Origin: Lachnospiraceae bacterium
Lineage (GTDB): Bacteria; Bacillota; Clostridia; Lachnospirales; Lachnospiraceae
Reading direction: 5' to 3'
Assembly: GCA_015057505.1 (NCBI GenBank)
Contig: SVEG01000009.1
Location: 86,891 to 150,890, forward strand
DNA: 64,000 nucleotides
Position numbers and translations under genes: made by a program. Each line of letters opens with the position of its first letter. Position 1 is the stretch's first letter. The notes beneath the pieces are model-generated. The model made no database searches and was not told the DNA's origin. It worked only from the letters and a program-made list of their open reading frames with translations. Shown here in pieces: positions 33,458-42,020 of the stretch.

Positions 33458-33495
33458 GTCAAATCTCCTGTCACTTTTATTTGCCCCAATAACCA

Positions 33496-33654
33496 CTACT
33501 CATCTTTTGAGAATCCTATAACAGAAGAACAAAGACCCAAAATTGCAAAAATAAACCCTACAATGAACATGATTGCAATTTCACTTAACCACGCAAAAAG
33601 CATACATGCTATTCCAAAAAGAATTAATGACATTCCAAGTAATATTTTTTTCAT
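33496..33654 (-). CDS. Small two-helix membrane protein
   Basis: 52 residues: two hydrophobic segments (ILLGMSLILFGIACMLFAWL and IAIMFIVGFIFAILGLCSSV) and a short charged tail. The ATG at 33654 follows AAGGGGGA. It lies 38 bp upstream of the GH28 start. I do not recognise a family, and no function can be inferred beyond membrane location. Confidence 0.7.
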   Translation of the reverse strand: MKKILLGMSLILFGIACMLFAWLSEIAIMFIVGFIFAILGLCSSVIGFSKDE

Positions 33655-33806
33655 GATATCCCCCTTAATGTTAGTCAATTATATTTATATAATAAATCAG
33701 TTTCACCGAAACGGTCAAGCTATTCGCAACAGGCAATCTATTTATTTTACATTTTTTCCCATCTTAGCATACCTAGATGACCGTTACGACCGTGATCGCA
33801 ATAAAA

Positions 33807-33852
33807 AGAAATAAGCATCCCTCAACCGTCCAAAGTTAGGATGCTTATTTCT
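33807..33852. terminator. Terminator hairpin
   Basis: Perfect 14-bp stem 33807-33820 with 33839-33852 and an 18-nt loop. On the minus strand it follows the exported-protein operon by about 100 bp. Confidence 0.8.
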
Positions 33853-33952
33853 TAGCATATTTAACTGAGGGCAATCGGAGTTTGTTATCCGATAACCTTT
33901 CCAAGTAAATTGTACCATAGGGGACTTGTGAAATCAAGTCCCCTTTTTGCTC

Positions 33953-35419
33953 TTATTCTCCAAACTCAATCACAAACTTATCATCTCTGAAATCATCTGC
34001 CGGCAGGCAGTTCTCCTCATACAGGTTCGAATACGGATGCGTCGACAAACTGCTGCCATACTCTGCATAATACACAAGTCCGCTCTCCTCGTATACCGCC
34101 ACATCATATCCGCAGGACGGAATATTATTATATGGACCGGTAAACAGATAATCCACCACAACAAGCCTCTCGCCATCGTAATTAATCGACGGATATTTCC
34201 AGTACACAAAATCTGAATTCATCACTTTAACTTCAGCAGAATCAACAGTAAATTTATGTTCATATTCTCCCTTTTCATTTTCGACAAGCAGACAGATTTT
34301 ATTACCGCGGAGATACAGCACGATAAAGCTTCCGAACTCACGGCCTTCATAAAACTCATGCTCCGCACCGTACTCGCGAATCTCATATAAATCCCCTGCT
34401 CCGAGACTAAGCTTCTGACGCGCTGTCATCGTCACCGCGTCAATAACCGTAAGCACAAGCTCCCCTCCGTCATTAGTAAGAAGCAGAAGTTTTGTCTTCT
34501 CGGTATTCATCAAAAGATGTATAACTACTTCTTCTTTATCAAGCGGATATACCATTTTTAACGAATCCACGTCTATTCCCGTCTTATATTTTTTCTTAGC
34601 CTCGCCACCGTATGAAAAAGCATATATACCGTAACCACCGGGAATCAGGCTGGTGTCAACGAACTTACCGTCATTTGTCCTGTTATTGATTGTAAAGAAG
34701 CATTTGTCATCGGAGTACGTGCTCACCGTAGACATATAATAAGAATCCTTATCTACAAACGAAGAACCTATACCTGTGGGTTCATTACCGTTATGTCCCC
34801 TAGATATGCTTATCTCCATTATCATATCTTCGGGCACCGGAATCTTAAAGAACTCATTAAAAATACTCCATGCGGACTTATAATCATTATACTCCTCCGA
34901 CCAGTGAAGGTTTTCATGTGCAAAACCATGCCAGTAGGTATCCGGCAAATCAATCTCAATACCTATCGGATAATACTCATAATATTCCTTTAACCTGATA
35001 ATCTTCTTTAATTCCTCACCGGGCTTTGCTGCATCATACAACTCCTTGTAGGCCCTCTCGATACCCGGCTGTTCCTCCGCCGGTTTATTAAAATCACAAC
35101 CATATGCAATATCTATATTCAGCGCAATCTTCATATGGTTGCGTGGATTATCCCTACGCAACTCTACCGCTGAAAACCAAAACTCTGTATCATACTCTGC
35201 AGGCTCACCGATTGTATATGTTGTATCCCAGAACAGATGCCTGTCATATCTGTTCTGATTTTTTATTGTTATCCCCTCTGCCGCTGACTTATCGCCGTAC
35301 AGGATATTCTCGGTAATAACAACCGTATCCTTATTTTCATTTACCGTTGCTCCCACCGCACAGAATATTCCGACCGACGCGATAAGAAGCACTGCCATAA
35401 GAGCCAGAACCTTCTTCAT
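33953..35419 (-). CDS. Exported protein of unknown function, last gene of the GntR-ABC operon
   Basis: 488 residues with an N-terminal signal sequence (MKKVLALMAVLLIASVGIFC, predicted cleavage near residue 24). The remainder is soluble, rich in aromatic residues and beta-strand-like, with segments such as RLVVVDYLFTGPYNN suggesting a repeated beta structure. No known family is recognised. The ATG at 35419 shares one base with the stop of the ABC ATPase gene (TAATG), so the two are translationally coupled. It may monitor or assist the transporter from outside the membrane, but this is a guess from position. Confidence 0.75.
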   Translation of the reverse strand: MKKVLALMAVLLIASVGIFCAVGATVNENKDTVVITENILYGDKSAAEGITIKNQNRYDRHLFWDTTYTIGEPAEYDTEFWFSAVELRRDNPRNHMKIALNIDIAYGCDFNKPAEEQPGIERAYKELYDAAKPGEELKKIIRLKEYYEYYPIGIEIDLPDTYWHGFAHENLHWSEEYNDYKSAWSIFNEFFKIPVPEDMIMEISISRGHNGNEPTGIGSSFVDKDSYYMSTVSTYSDDKCFFTINNRTNDGKFVDTSLIPGGYGIYAFSYGGEAKKKYKTGIDVDSLKMVYPLDKEEVVIHLLMNTEKTKLLLLTNDGGELVLTVIDAVTMTARQKLSLGAGDLYEIREYGAEHEFYEGREFGSFIVLYLRGNKICLLVENEKGEYEHKFTVDSAEVKVMNSDFVYWKYPSINYDGERLVVVDYLFTGPYNNIPSCGYDVAVYEESGLVYYAEYGSSLSTHPYSNLYEENCLPADDFRDDKFVIEFGE

Positions 35420-36153
35420 TATTTCGCCTCCCCGGAAATCTCATCAAGCGCCTTGCTTACCCTGTCGGCACGATAATTATATGTCTCTTTGATATAGTTC
35501 ATAAGGGTCTTGCCCTCTTCTTCAAGCTCCATCGTAGTCACGTCTCCCACGATTTTACCCTTACGTATAAGTACCGCCCTTCCGATAAACTCCGACACCT
35601 CTTCAATCAGATGCGTGGATAAAAGCACTGTCTCATTGGGCTCTAGAATACCAAGAAGCACCTTATAAAAATCTTCTCTGTTAAATACGTCATTGCCTGC
35701 AAACGGCTCATCCATAAGGATATAATCCGCACCCTGACAAAGCGCAAGAATAACCTCAAACTGATTCTTCTGGCCCGTCGAGAAGTTTTTAAGCGCTCTG
35801 TGCTTAGGTAACTCAAAGAAGTCCATAAGCCCGTTAAAACGTTTTTCCGAAAAATCCGGAAAATGCTCCTCATAAAACTCCTTGTGTCCCTGTGGCGAAA
35901 GATTCGGGAAAAAGGAATGCTCACTTGTCGCAAAAGAAATCTTCGCAATATTCTTGGTTGTAATCGGCGCTCCGTCAAGTGTAATATCTCCCGAATAACC
36001 ATGAAAACCAAGGATACATTTCATAAGTGTTGTTTTTCCGGCACCGTTTTCACCGAATAAGCCGACTATCTCGCCTCTCGGAATCGTCAGGCTCACATCA
36101 TTTAAAGCTCTTTTTCCAGTATAGGATTTTGACAAATTTTTTATTTCAAGCAT
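35419..36153 (-). CDS. ABC transporter ATP-binding protein (YtrB/BcrA-type)
   Basis: 244 residues from the preferred start. It has Walker A GENGAGKTTLMK near residue 40, a Q-loop region, a diverged signature (LKNFSTGQKNQFEVILALC), Walker B YILMDEPFAGND and the H-loop STHLIEEV. The family pairs with separate membrane proteins and usually exports antimicrobials or lipids, or maintains the envelope. The ATG at 36153 follows GGAGG; an upstream in-frame ATG at 36228 would overlap the membrane gene. It is encoded after a GntR regulator and two membrane proteins. Confidence 0.92.
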   Translation of the reverse strand: MLEIKNLSKSYTGKRALNDVSLTIPRGEIVGLFGENGAGKTTLMKCILGFHGYSGDITLDGAPITTKNIAKISFATSEHSFFPNLSPQGHKEFYEEHFPDFSEKRFNGLMDFFELPKHRALKNFSTGQKNQFEVILALCQGADYILMDEPFAGNDVFNREDFYKVLLGILEPNETVLLSTHLIEEVSEFIGRAVLIRKGKIVGDVTTMELEEEGKTLMNYIKETYNYRADRVSKALDEISGEAK

Positions 36154-36154
36154 A

Positions 36155-36652
36155 TTATAACCTCCATAACTTCTGCCACTGATTCGGCAACAAACATTGC
36201 TTTGGTGTTGCAAGCATATATACCGCAAAATAAAGTAACATAACGATTAATGCCGCCACAAGACAACCAAGTATTGCAAGCATAGGCAGCGCAATTGCCC
36301 TTTTGTGAAGCTCCAATTTGCTCGGAAGTCTCTTCATAAGATAAATGCTTTTGCTGCCCTGCCTGTAGTACAGATAGTGATACACGATAAATCCGAGCAT
36401 GCATACCGCAAGTAACGCAAAACCCACTAGCGCGTATCCGAGAATCCCACCAAAATCTGCAATCTTCACCCCTTCAATCAGAACACTCTTATAATCGTAG
36501 TGCTCATAAAGCGCATATCTTGCGTCGAAGTACCTTACAAAGAATGAAAGACTGTATAAACCTGCGCATATAAGTCCTGTTATATAAAATCTAAGTTCCG
36601 GTTTATACTCCATTCCCGGAGGTACCAGTTTTTTAAGAAAGTCCATTTTCAT
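36155..36652 (-). CDS. ABC-associated membrane protein
   Basis: 165 residues with three to four hydrophobic segments (ITGLICAGLYSLSFFVRYF, GYALVGFALLAVCMLGFIVY and ALPMLAILGCLVAALIVMLL). The ATG at 36652 follows AGGAGG and overlaps the end of the upstream membrane gene by 20 bp. No enzymatic motif is seen. Gene order suggests it is a permease component of the YtrB-like transporter, although it is shorter than typical permeases. Confidence 0.75.
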   Translation of the reverse strand: MKMDFLKKLVPPGMEYKPELRFYITGLICAGLYSLSFFVRYFDARYALYEHYDYKSVLIEGVKIADFGGILGYALVGFALLAVCMLGFIVYHYLYYRQGSKSIYLMKRLPSKLELHKRAIALPMLAILGCLVAALIVMLLYFAVYMLATPKQCLLPNQWQKLWRL

Positions 36653-37391
36653 CCACGACCTCCTTGCGAAGCAAATTATAAATTGCATTACCCACATAAA
36701 ACGCCACTACTATTATTGTAAAAAAGAAACCTCCGATACTTCCCATCTCTGTTCTGAAGCTTACAATCGCAAAGATGCCAAGCACTATAATTGCTATTCC
36801 ATAACCCTTCATTCGCTGGTTATACGAGAACTCCGCAGCCGCAAAACCAAGTCCTATCACAAGGAAAGCATTCCTAAACCACATTCCCGCCTCTGAAAGA
36901 GGAAGCAGCGCATGCATAAATTCACTTCTGTAAAAAGTAAGAAACACTGTCTGATTGCCGATAAATTCCGCCGAGACCTGCGATATATATATATGACTAA
37001 GTGCGAAGCAGAAAAACAACTGCACTGCCAAAAGAATGATATACACCGCCATGTTATACATCCACTGAACAAGAAGCACACTTCTTTCACTTATGGAAAG
37101 TCTTCTTAATGTATAACCCGTCTTACTTTGAAACTCCGTTCCCGGAAGGCAGAGGAAAATCGTTATAAGTATGAAGGCAACCGTAAAACACCATGGAATC
37201 TTACTGCCTGTAACTAACTCTTCAAAATGCGCCATACCGTCACCGACTCCTGCCTCAAACACAAGCAAGGCTCTATCCAATGCATAATAAAACAAACCAA
37301 ACTCTGCCACTCCCATAGCAAGCAGTACTCCAAGCGCCCTATATATCGAGCTTCTCGCATAAAGCCCGAATACCGATAAATATTTTTTCAT
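36633..37391 (-). CDS. ABC-associated membrane protein (permease)
   Basis: 252 residues with about six hydrophobic segments, among them AVYIILLAVQLFFCFALSHI and GFFFTIIVVAFYVGNAIYNL. The ATG at 37391 lies 9 bp past the GntR stop with a GGGAGTGAGG ribosome site embedded in that stop region. Together with the genes at 36155 and 35419 it forms a YtrA-YtrB-like regulator/exporter operon. Confidence 0.78.
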   Translation of the reverse strand: MKKYLSVFGLYARSSIYRALGVLLAMGVAEFGLFYYALDRALLVFEAGVGDGMAHFEELVTGSKIPWCFTVAFILITIFLCLPGTEFQSKTGYTLRRLSISERSVLLVQWMYNMAVYIILLAVQLFFCFALSHIYISQVSAEFIGNQTVFLTFYRSEFMHALLPLSEAGMWFRNAFLVIGLGFAAAEFSYNQRMKGYGIAIIVLGIFAIVSFRTEMGSIGGFFFTIIVVAFYVGNAIYNLLRKEVVDENGLS

Positions 37392-37402
37392 AATCTTATA
37401 CC

Positions 37403-37774
37403 TCACTCCCAATAATTCTCTATAAGCGCAAGTGCCTCTTCCTTGGAAAGTCCCATCTGCTTCAAGGAATTAACTACCGTCGTCGCATCATTTTCAAGAA
37501 GCTGACTGCGAACCCTTGCCACACTCTCTTCATCAAGCACCATGTAACTCTTCGCACCCGAGCGCGACTCCATAAGCTTCTCTCCTTCAAGTATGGCGTA
37601 TGACTTCTGAATCGTATTGGGATTCACTCCAAGAAGCGCCGAAAGCACTCTTCTTGACGGTACCTCGTCACCGTTTAGCACAATTCCCGCGACTATACCT
37701 CTCTTTATATGACGGACCACCTGCAAATAAATCGGGATGCCGTCTTCTGCTATAAAATCATCAAATGAAATCAT
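37403..37774 (-). CDS. YtrA-subfamily GntR repressor
   Basis: 123 residues. An N-terminal winged helix (PIYLQVVRHIKRGIVAGIVL, then PSRRVLSALLGVNPNTIQKSYAIL) is followed by a short C-terminal dimerisation helix, as in YtrA regulators. These repress ABC operons that respond to cell-envelope antibiotics. Two inverted repeats lie across its promoter at 37802-37863, consistent with autoregulation of the five-gene operon. All genes downstream on the minus strand overlap or nearly touch. Confidence 0.93.
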   Translation of the reverse strand: MISFDDFIAEDGIPIYLQVVRHIKRGIVAGIVLNGDEVPSRRVLSALLGVNPNTIQKSYAILEGEKLMESRSGAKSYMVLDEESVARVRSQLLENDATTVVNSLKQMGLSKEEALALIENYWE

Positions 37775-37801
37775 AGTGGCTACTCACCTTTCGTATACTA
37801 T

Positions 37802-37863
37802 ACCGTATTACTCGACTAATACGGTTCTGACTGTATTATATGGCTAATACGGTTGTATGTCAA
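37802..37863 (-). promoter_or_regulatory. Promoter and twin GntR operators of the ABC operon
   Basis: The promoter is TTGACA (37858-37863), 17 bases, TATAAT (37835-37840) on the minus strand, a perfect consensus. Operator 1 is a perfect dyad ACCGTATTA-CTCGAC-TAATACGGT (37802-37825). Operator 2, with one mismatch, covers 37830-37853 and overlaps the -10 and spacer. Their centres are 28 bp apart. Confidence 0.9.
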
Positions 37864-37961
37864 TATATTTTTTAAAACTATTGTCATATACCCATTTTAC
37901 CCTTGCGTTTACATTACCATATATAGTAAAATAACTATGATTGTATTTTATCGGAATAGAG

Positions 37962-38933
37962 GTGTTTACTACGAAAACAGTTGATATTATCGTCCCTTGT
38001 TATAACGAGGAGGACGTGCTGAATTTATTTTATACGGAGACGGAGAAAGTCCTTAACAAAATTGAAAATTATGCTTTCAGATATATATTTGTTGACGACG
38101 GAAGCCGCGATAAGACCTTAAGTATTTTAAAAGATCTTGCTACCAAGGCAGACAATGTATTCTACATCTCCTTTGCAAGGAATTTCAAAAAAGAAGCCGC
38201 CATGTACGCCGGCCTCAAGAATTCCACGGGCGACTACGTTATTGTCATGGATGCTGACTTACAACATCCTCCGACAATGATTCCCGATATGCTTCGTGCG
38301 ACCGAGGAAGGCTATGATTGCTGCGCTGCAAGAAGAACTTCCAGAACGGGAGAATCCAAGATAAGAAGTGCTTTTTCGAGAATGTTTTACCGTCTGCATA
38401 ACCGCTTTACCGATATATCACTTGTTCAGGGTGCGGTTGACTTCCGCATCATGAGCCGTCAGATGGTAGATGCGGTGCTTTCGCTCTCAGAGGTACAGCG
38501 TTTTTCAAAGGGTATTTTTTCCTGGGTAGGTTTCGATACCAAATGGCTTCCCTATGAGAATGTTGAACGTCCGCTCGGCACGACCAAATGGAGCTTCTGG
38601 GGACTTTTCAAATATGCCATCGACGGAATTACTGCCTTTTCAGTGGCGCCGCTTCGAATGGTATCGGCTATGGGCTTTGTTATTTCGCTGTTTGCTTTTA
38701 TTTATATTATTATCACTCTGGTTCAGACACTTATTTTCGGAATCGACGTACCCGGATACGTTACTACGCTTTGTGCGCTACTGTTTCTCGGCGGAATTAT
38801 CGAGCTGTCAATCGGTATTCTGGGCGAGTATATCGGACACATTTACATGGAGACCAAATCACGCCCGATTTACATTGCAAAGCAGACTAATTTGAAACCC
38901 TTGGGAAAGGAGTCCGACAATGCAAAGAATTAA
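37962..38933 (+). CDS. GT2 polyprenyl-phosphate sugar transferase (CsbB/GtrB-like)
   Basis: About 323 residues. A GT-A fold glycosyltransferase domain (VDIIVPCYNEEDVL; VDDGSRDKT; metal-binding DADLQHPP) is followed by two C-terminal membrane helices (MVSAMGFVISLFAFIYIIIT and TTLCALLFLGGIIELSIGIL). CsbB-type enzymes load a sugar onto undecaprenyl phosphate at the inner membrane face. The next gene encodes a YfhO protein, the known partner class that transfers the sugar outside. I favour a GTG start at 37962, with GGAAT upstream; a TTG at 37941 is the alternative, so the N-terminus is uncertain. Confidence 0.88.
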   Translation: MFTTKTVDIIVPCYNEEDVLNLFYTETEKVLNKIENYAFRYIFVDDGSRDKTLSILKDLATKADNVFYISFARNFKKEAAMYAGLKNSTGDYVIVMDADLQHPPTMIPDMLRATEEGYDCCAARRTSRTGESKIRSAFSRMFYRLHNRFTDISLVQGAVDFRIMSRQMVDAVLSLSEVQRFSKGIFSWVGFDTKWLPYENVERPLGTTKWSFWGLFKYAIDGITAFSVAPLRMVSAMGFVISLFAFIYIIITLVQTLIFGIDVPGYVTTLCALLFLGGIIELSIGILGEYIGHIYMETKSRPIYIAKQTNLKPLGKESDNAKN

Positions 38934-41493
38934 ATCTTTTTTCAAAAATAATGCCCTGTATTTTGCGGCTTTCGGATTACCGTTTTTCATAATAATCCTT
39001 GTATATGTATGCCATGAAGTTTTCCCATTCGGAGATAACTGCTACTTACGAAGCGATATGTACCACCAGTACATTACATTTCTCGCTGCTTTTCAGGACA
39101 AACTCAAGAATGGCGAAAGCCTTCTCTACTCCTGGGATATAGGTGCCGGTGTTAACTTTGTCGCATTATTTGCCTACTATCTGGCAACACCGATAAACTG
39201 GATTACCGTACTGTTCCCGCAGAAATACCTTATTGAAGTACTTAGCTCCTTCCTAGTTCTTAAGACGGGACTTTGTGGTTTTACATTTGCATATTATCTT
39301 TCCAAAAAACATAACACCAAGAATATTGCGATTGCGGCAATCTCAGTGTTTTACGCACTTTCAGGTTATATGTGCGCATACAACTGGAATGTTATGTGGC
39401 TTGACTGTATAGTACTTTTCCCTCTTATCATTCTTGGACTTGAGCGCCTTATCAAAGAAGGTAAAGGTATTTTATATTGCGTAACACTTGCGCTCAGTAT
39501 TTTGTCAAATTACTACATCTCAATTATGATTTGTATTTTCTGTGTACTTTACTTTATCATGTACACTATTGTTGCAGGCAATTTTGAAAAGCCTATTTCT
39601 GTCGTTAAAAACACCGGCTTATTTGTACTGTTTTCACTGCTTGCGGGAGGTATGGCTGCATGTCTGTTACTTCCTGAGCTTTCGGCTCTTATGCTTACAA
39701 CTTCCGGCGAATTTAAATTCCCGAAGGATTTGTCAAGATACTTCTCGATTTTTGAAATGCTGTCAAGACAGTTAATGCTCGTTGAGCCTGCCATATTCTC
39801 GGCACACGAGCCCAATATATACTCCGGTCTTATAGTATTTATCCTTGTACCGTTGTATGCACTTAACAAAAACACCTCAACCAAGGAAAAATTCGGACGT
39901 TTCCTGTTTGTTTTCCTGTTTTATTTAAGTTTTAACTTAAATATACCAAATTATATTTGGCACGGACTTCACTTCCCGAACAGCCTTCCCTGCCGTCAAA
40001 GTTTTATCTTTACTTTTATTCTTCTGGCGATGTCCTATGAAGGGCTTGTAGGTCTTAAGAAGGCTGCTTCCAAGGATTTATATATGATATTCGGTGCCGT
40101 AATTGTCTTGTTCCTGATAATCGAGCAGATTTTTGCAGGCGATGAATATTCCTATATTTGGGTTTATGTAAGTATATTATTTGTAATTCTCTACGGTGTT
40201 GTTTTTACGCTGTACAGACGTAATCTTTGTCCCGGTTCGCTGTGCGCATTATTACTTTTTGTAGTAGTTTTCTTTGAGACATTTATCAATGCACTTGATA
40301 CAACAATCCTTACCACGGGACGTACAGCATATTTAAAGGATAATGCTGCAATCTCAACTCTCCTTGACAAGATTGAGAAAGAGGATCCCGGCTTTTACAG
40401 GATAGACAAGCTTAAACGCCGTACCAAAAATGATGCTGCATGGCACCACTATCACGGCTTATCACTGTTCTCATCAACAGCCAATGCAGGCTATGCCAAC
40501 CTGCTTGCCTCACTTGGCGGAGAGCGTTCAACCAACTCCTATGGCTACTATGGTGCTACTCCTTTTGTCGAAGCACTTTTGAATGTTAAATATGTTTTAG
40601 CAAAAGATGATGACCTTAATACTCCGTATCGTACACTTAAGTTTTGGGAAGACGGCAACTATCTCTACGAAAACATCTACAATTTCGGAATGGGCTTTAT
40701 GGTTCCCGAAACATTAGAAGAAGAATGGAATATAACATTAAATAATCCATTCTTGATACAAAACTCATTTGTTGCACTTACAACTGACCTTAACAACTTA
40801 TTTTCTCCCGTGACCTACACCACAATGGGTACAAAACTTGAAATCGAGGCCTATGCCGGACAACAGATTTATGCATGCATCACTTCTACCGGAAAGACTT
40901 TTAAGGTTACTTATGAAAATTTTCTTTATGAAGAAAACCGTGACCCTGTATCATATTCCATGAATCAAAAGTATGTACTTGATCTCGGATACATGACAGA
41001 GGATACTTATATTACAATTTCTTCTGAAGAAAGCAACAAATTGCAATGCTTTATTTACGAGCTTAATCAAGATGTTTTTGAGGAATTTTGTAAAGAATTC
41101 GACCAAAGCACTTGGAACATTACTTACTATGATGACACTCACATGAAAGGTACGATAGATGTTAAAGAATATGGAATCTTTGTATCCAACATTATTTATG
41201 AAGAAGGCTGGACTGTTCTTGTAAACGGTGAAGAGGTTGAATACGAAGCATTTAAAGATGCTCTTATCTCCTTCCCCCTTAGTGAAGGCACATATGAGAT
41301 TGAATTCTCCTATTTCCCGAAGGGACTTAAAGAAGGGTTAATTATAAGCGGAATTTCTCTTGTAACATTTATTACAATTGTACTATTACTTAAATTTTTC
41401 GGCACAGAACGTACTGAATCGGACTCTGATGAAGAAAATGCCGAAGATACTTCTAATCTCAAAGAAGAGAACCTTTCTGAAGCTTCTGAATAG
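38920..41493 (+). CDS. YfhO-family multi-membrane glycosyltransferase
   Basis: 857 residues with roughly twelve membrane segments in the first 450 residues, a large extracytoplasmic domain (about 460-815) and a final helix (GLIISGISLVTFITIVLLLK) before an acidic tail rich in Glu and Asp. The N-terminal extracellular Asp motif typical of GT-C enzymes is in YLRSDMYHQYITF. YfhO proteins use lipid-linked sugars made by CsbB-like enzymes to decorate lipoteichoic acid or other surface polymers. The start overlaps the GT2 gene by 14 bp and follows a GGAG site, so the pair works as one system. The acceptor polymer is unknown. Confidence 0.88.
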   Translation: MQRIKSFFKNNALYFAAFGLPFFIIILVYVCHEVFPFGDNCYLRSDMYHQYITFLAAFQDKLKNGESLLYSWDIGAGVNFVALFAYYLATPINWITVLFPQKYLIEVLSSFLVLKTGLCGFTFAYYLSKKHNTKNIAIAAISVFYALSGYMCAYNWNVMWLDCIVLFPLIILGLERLIKEGKGILYCVTLALSILSNYYISIMICIFCVLYFIMYTIVAGNFEKPISVVKNTGLFVLFSLLAGGMAACLLLPELSALMLTTSGEFKFPKDLSRYFSIFEMLSRQLMLVEPAIFSAHEPNIYSGLIVFILVPLYALNKNTSTKEKFGRFLFVFLFYLSFNLNIPNYIWHGLHFPNSLPCRQSFIFTFILLAMSYEGLVGLKKAASKDLYMIFGAVIVLFLIIEQIFAGDEYSYIWVYVSILFVILYGVVFTLYRRNLCPGSLCALLLFVVVFFETFINALDTTILTTGRTAYLKDNAAISTLLDKIEKEDPGFYRIDKLKRRTKNDAAWHHYHGLSLFSSTANAGYANLLASLGGERSTNSYGYYGATPFVEALLNVKYVLAKDDDLNTPYRTLKFWEDGNYLYENIYNFGMGFMVPETLEEEWNITLNNPFLIQNSFVALTTDLNNLFSPVTYTTMGTKLEIEAYAGQQIYACITSTGKTFKVTYENFLYEENRDPVSYSMNQKYVLDLGYMTEDTYITISSEESNKLQCFIYELNQDVFEEFCKEFDQSTWNITYYDDTHMKGTIDVKEYGIFVSNIIYEEGWTVLVNGEEVEYEAFKDALISFPLSEGTYEIEFSYFPKGLKEGLIISGISLVTFITIVLLLKFFGTERTESDSDEENAEDTSNLKEENLSEASE

Positions 41494-41498
41494 CAACA

Positions 41499-41533
41499 AA
41501 ACCCCAAGCAGATAGTTATCCTGCTTGGGGTTT
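41499..41533 (+). terminator. Terminator of the GT2-YfhO operon
   Basis: Perfect 13-bp stem 41499-41511 with 41521-41533 followed by TTATTAATT. The arms begin and end in A3/T3, so it may also serve the convergent small gene. Confidence 0.88.
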
Positions 41534-41557
41534 ATTAATTCGCTCGAAATAATCCGA

Positions 41558-41803
41558 TTATGCTCTTACTTCCTTACGAACAGCAATCTGTGATTTATCT
41601 TCTTTGTTACTTACTCTGCGCGCAATCAGAGCAACACACTCTGCTGTCAAGGCTGATGCAATTGCCGCAAATAACGGTATGCAACGTTGCAAATTCTGTA
41701 CTGTCTCCTCTTTAATAATACCACCATGTGCCATAACGGTAACAGTTGTCGCAATCATCAATACAACGACTATACATAATACAATCAATACTTTCTTTTT
41801 CAT
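41558..41803 (-). CDS. Small membrane protein of unknown function
   Basis: 81 residues: an N-terminal hydrophobic helix or signal (VLIVLCIVVVLMIATTVTVM), a short loop, a second hydrophobic stretch (CIPLFAAIASALTAECVALI) and a Lys/Arg-rich tail. The ATG at 41803 has GGGAG nine bases upstream; an ATG at 41812 abuts that site and is less likely. No family is recognised. Confidence 0.7.
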   Translation of the reverse strand: MKKKVLIVLCIVVVLMIATTVTVMAHGGIIKEETVQNLQRCIPLFAAIASALTAECVALIARRVSNKEDKSQIAVRKEVRA

Positions 41804-42020
41804 TATTAACATCTCCCGTTGCTATATTCTTCAAATTTACTTTTTATTCTGTTATCATTATATATACCTTCGGTCACAATGCGGTCACAAACTATGTTAA
41901 ACAATTCTTTTTTGGCATCTTGCTGTAACCATTTTTGTTTTCTCCATATATTTCGTTAAAATTCACAAAAAAAGAATTGTAACAAAACTAACCTTGTTAC
42001 AACTCTTCTCTTTAGTATAT

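Noticed and set aside
33496..33496. A GTG start for the GH28 gene at 33496
   Set aside because: The ATG at 33457 has a proper AGGAG site and begins at the usual GH28 N-terminus; the 13 extra residues show no family similarity.
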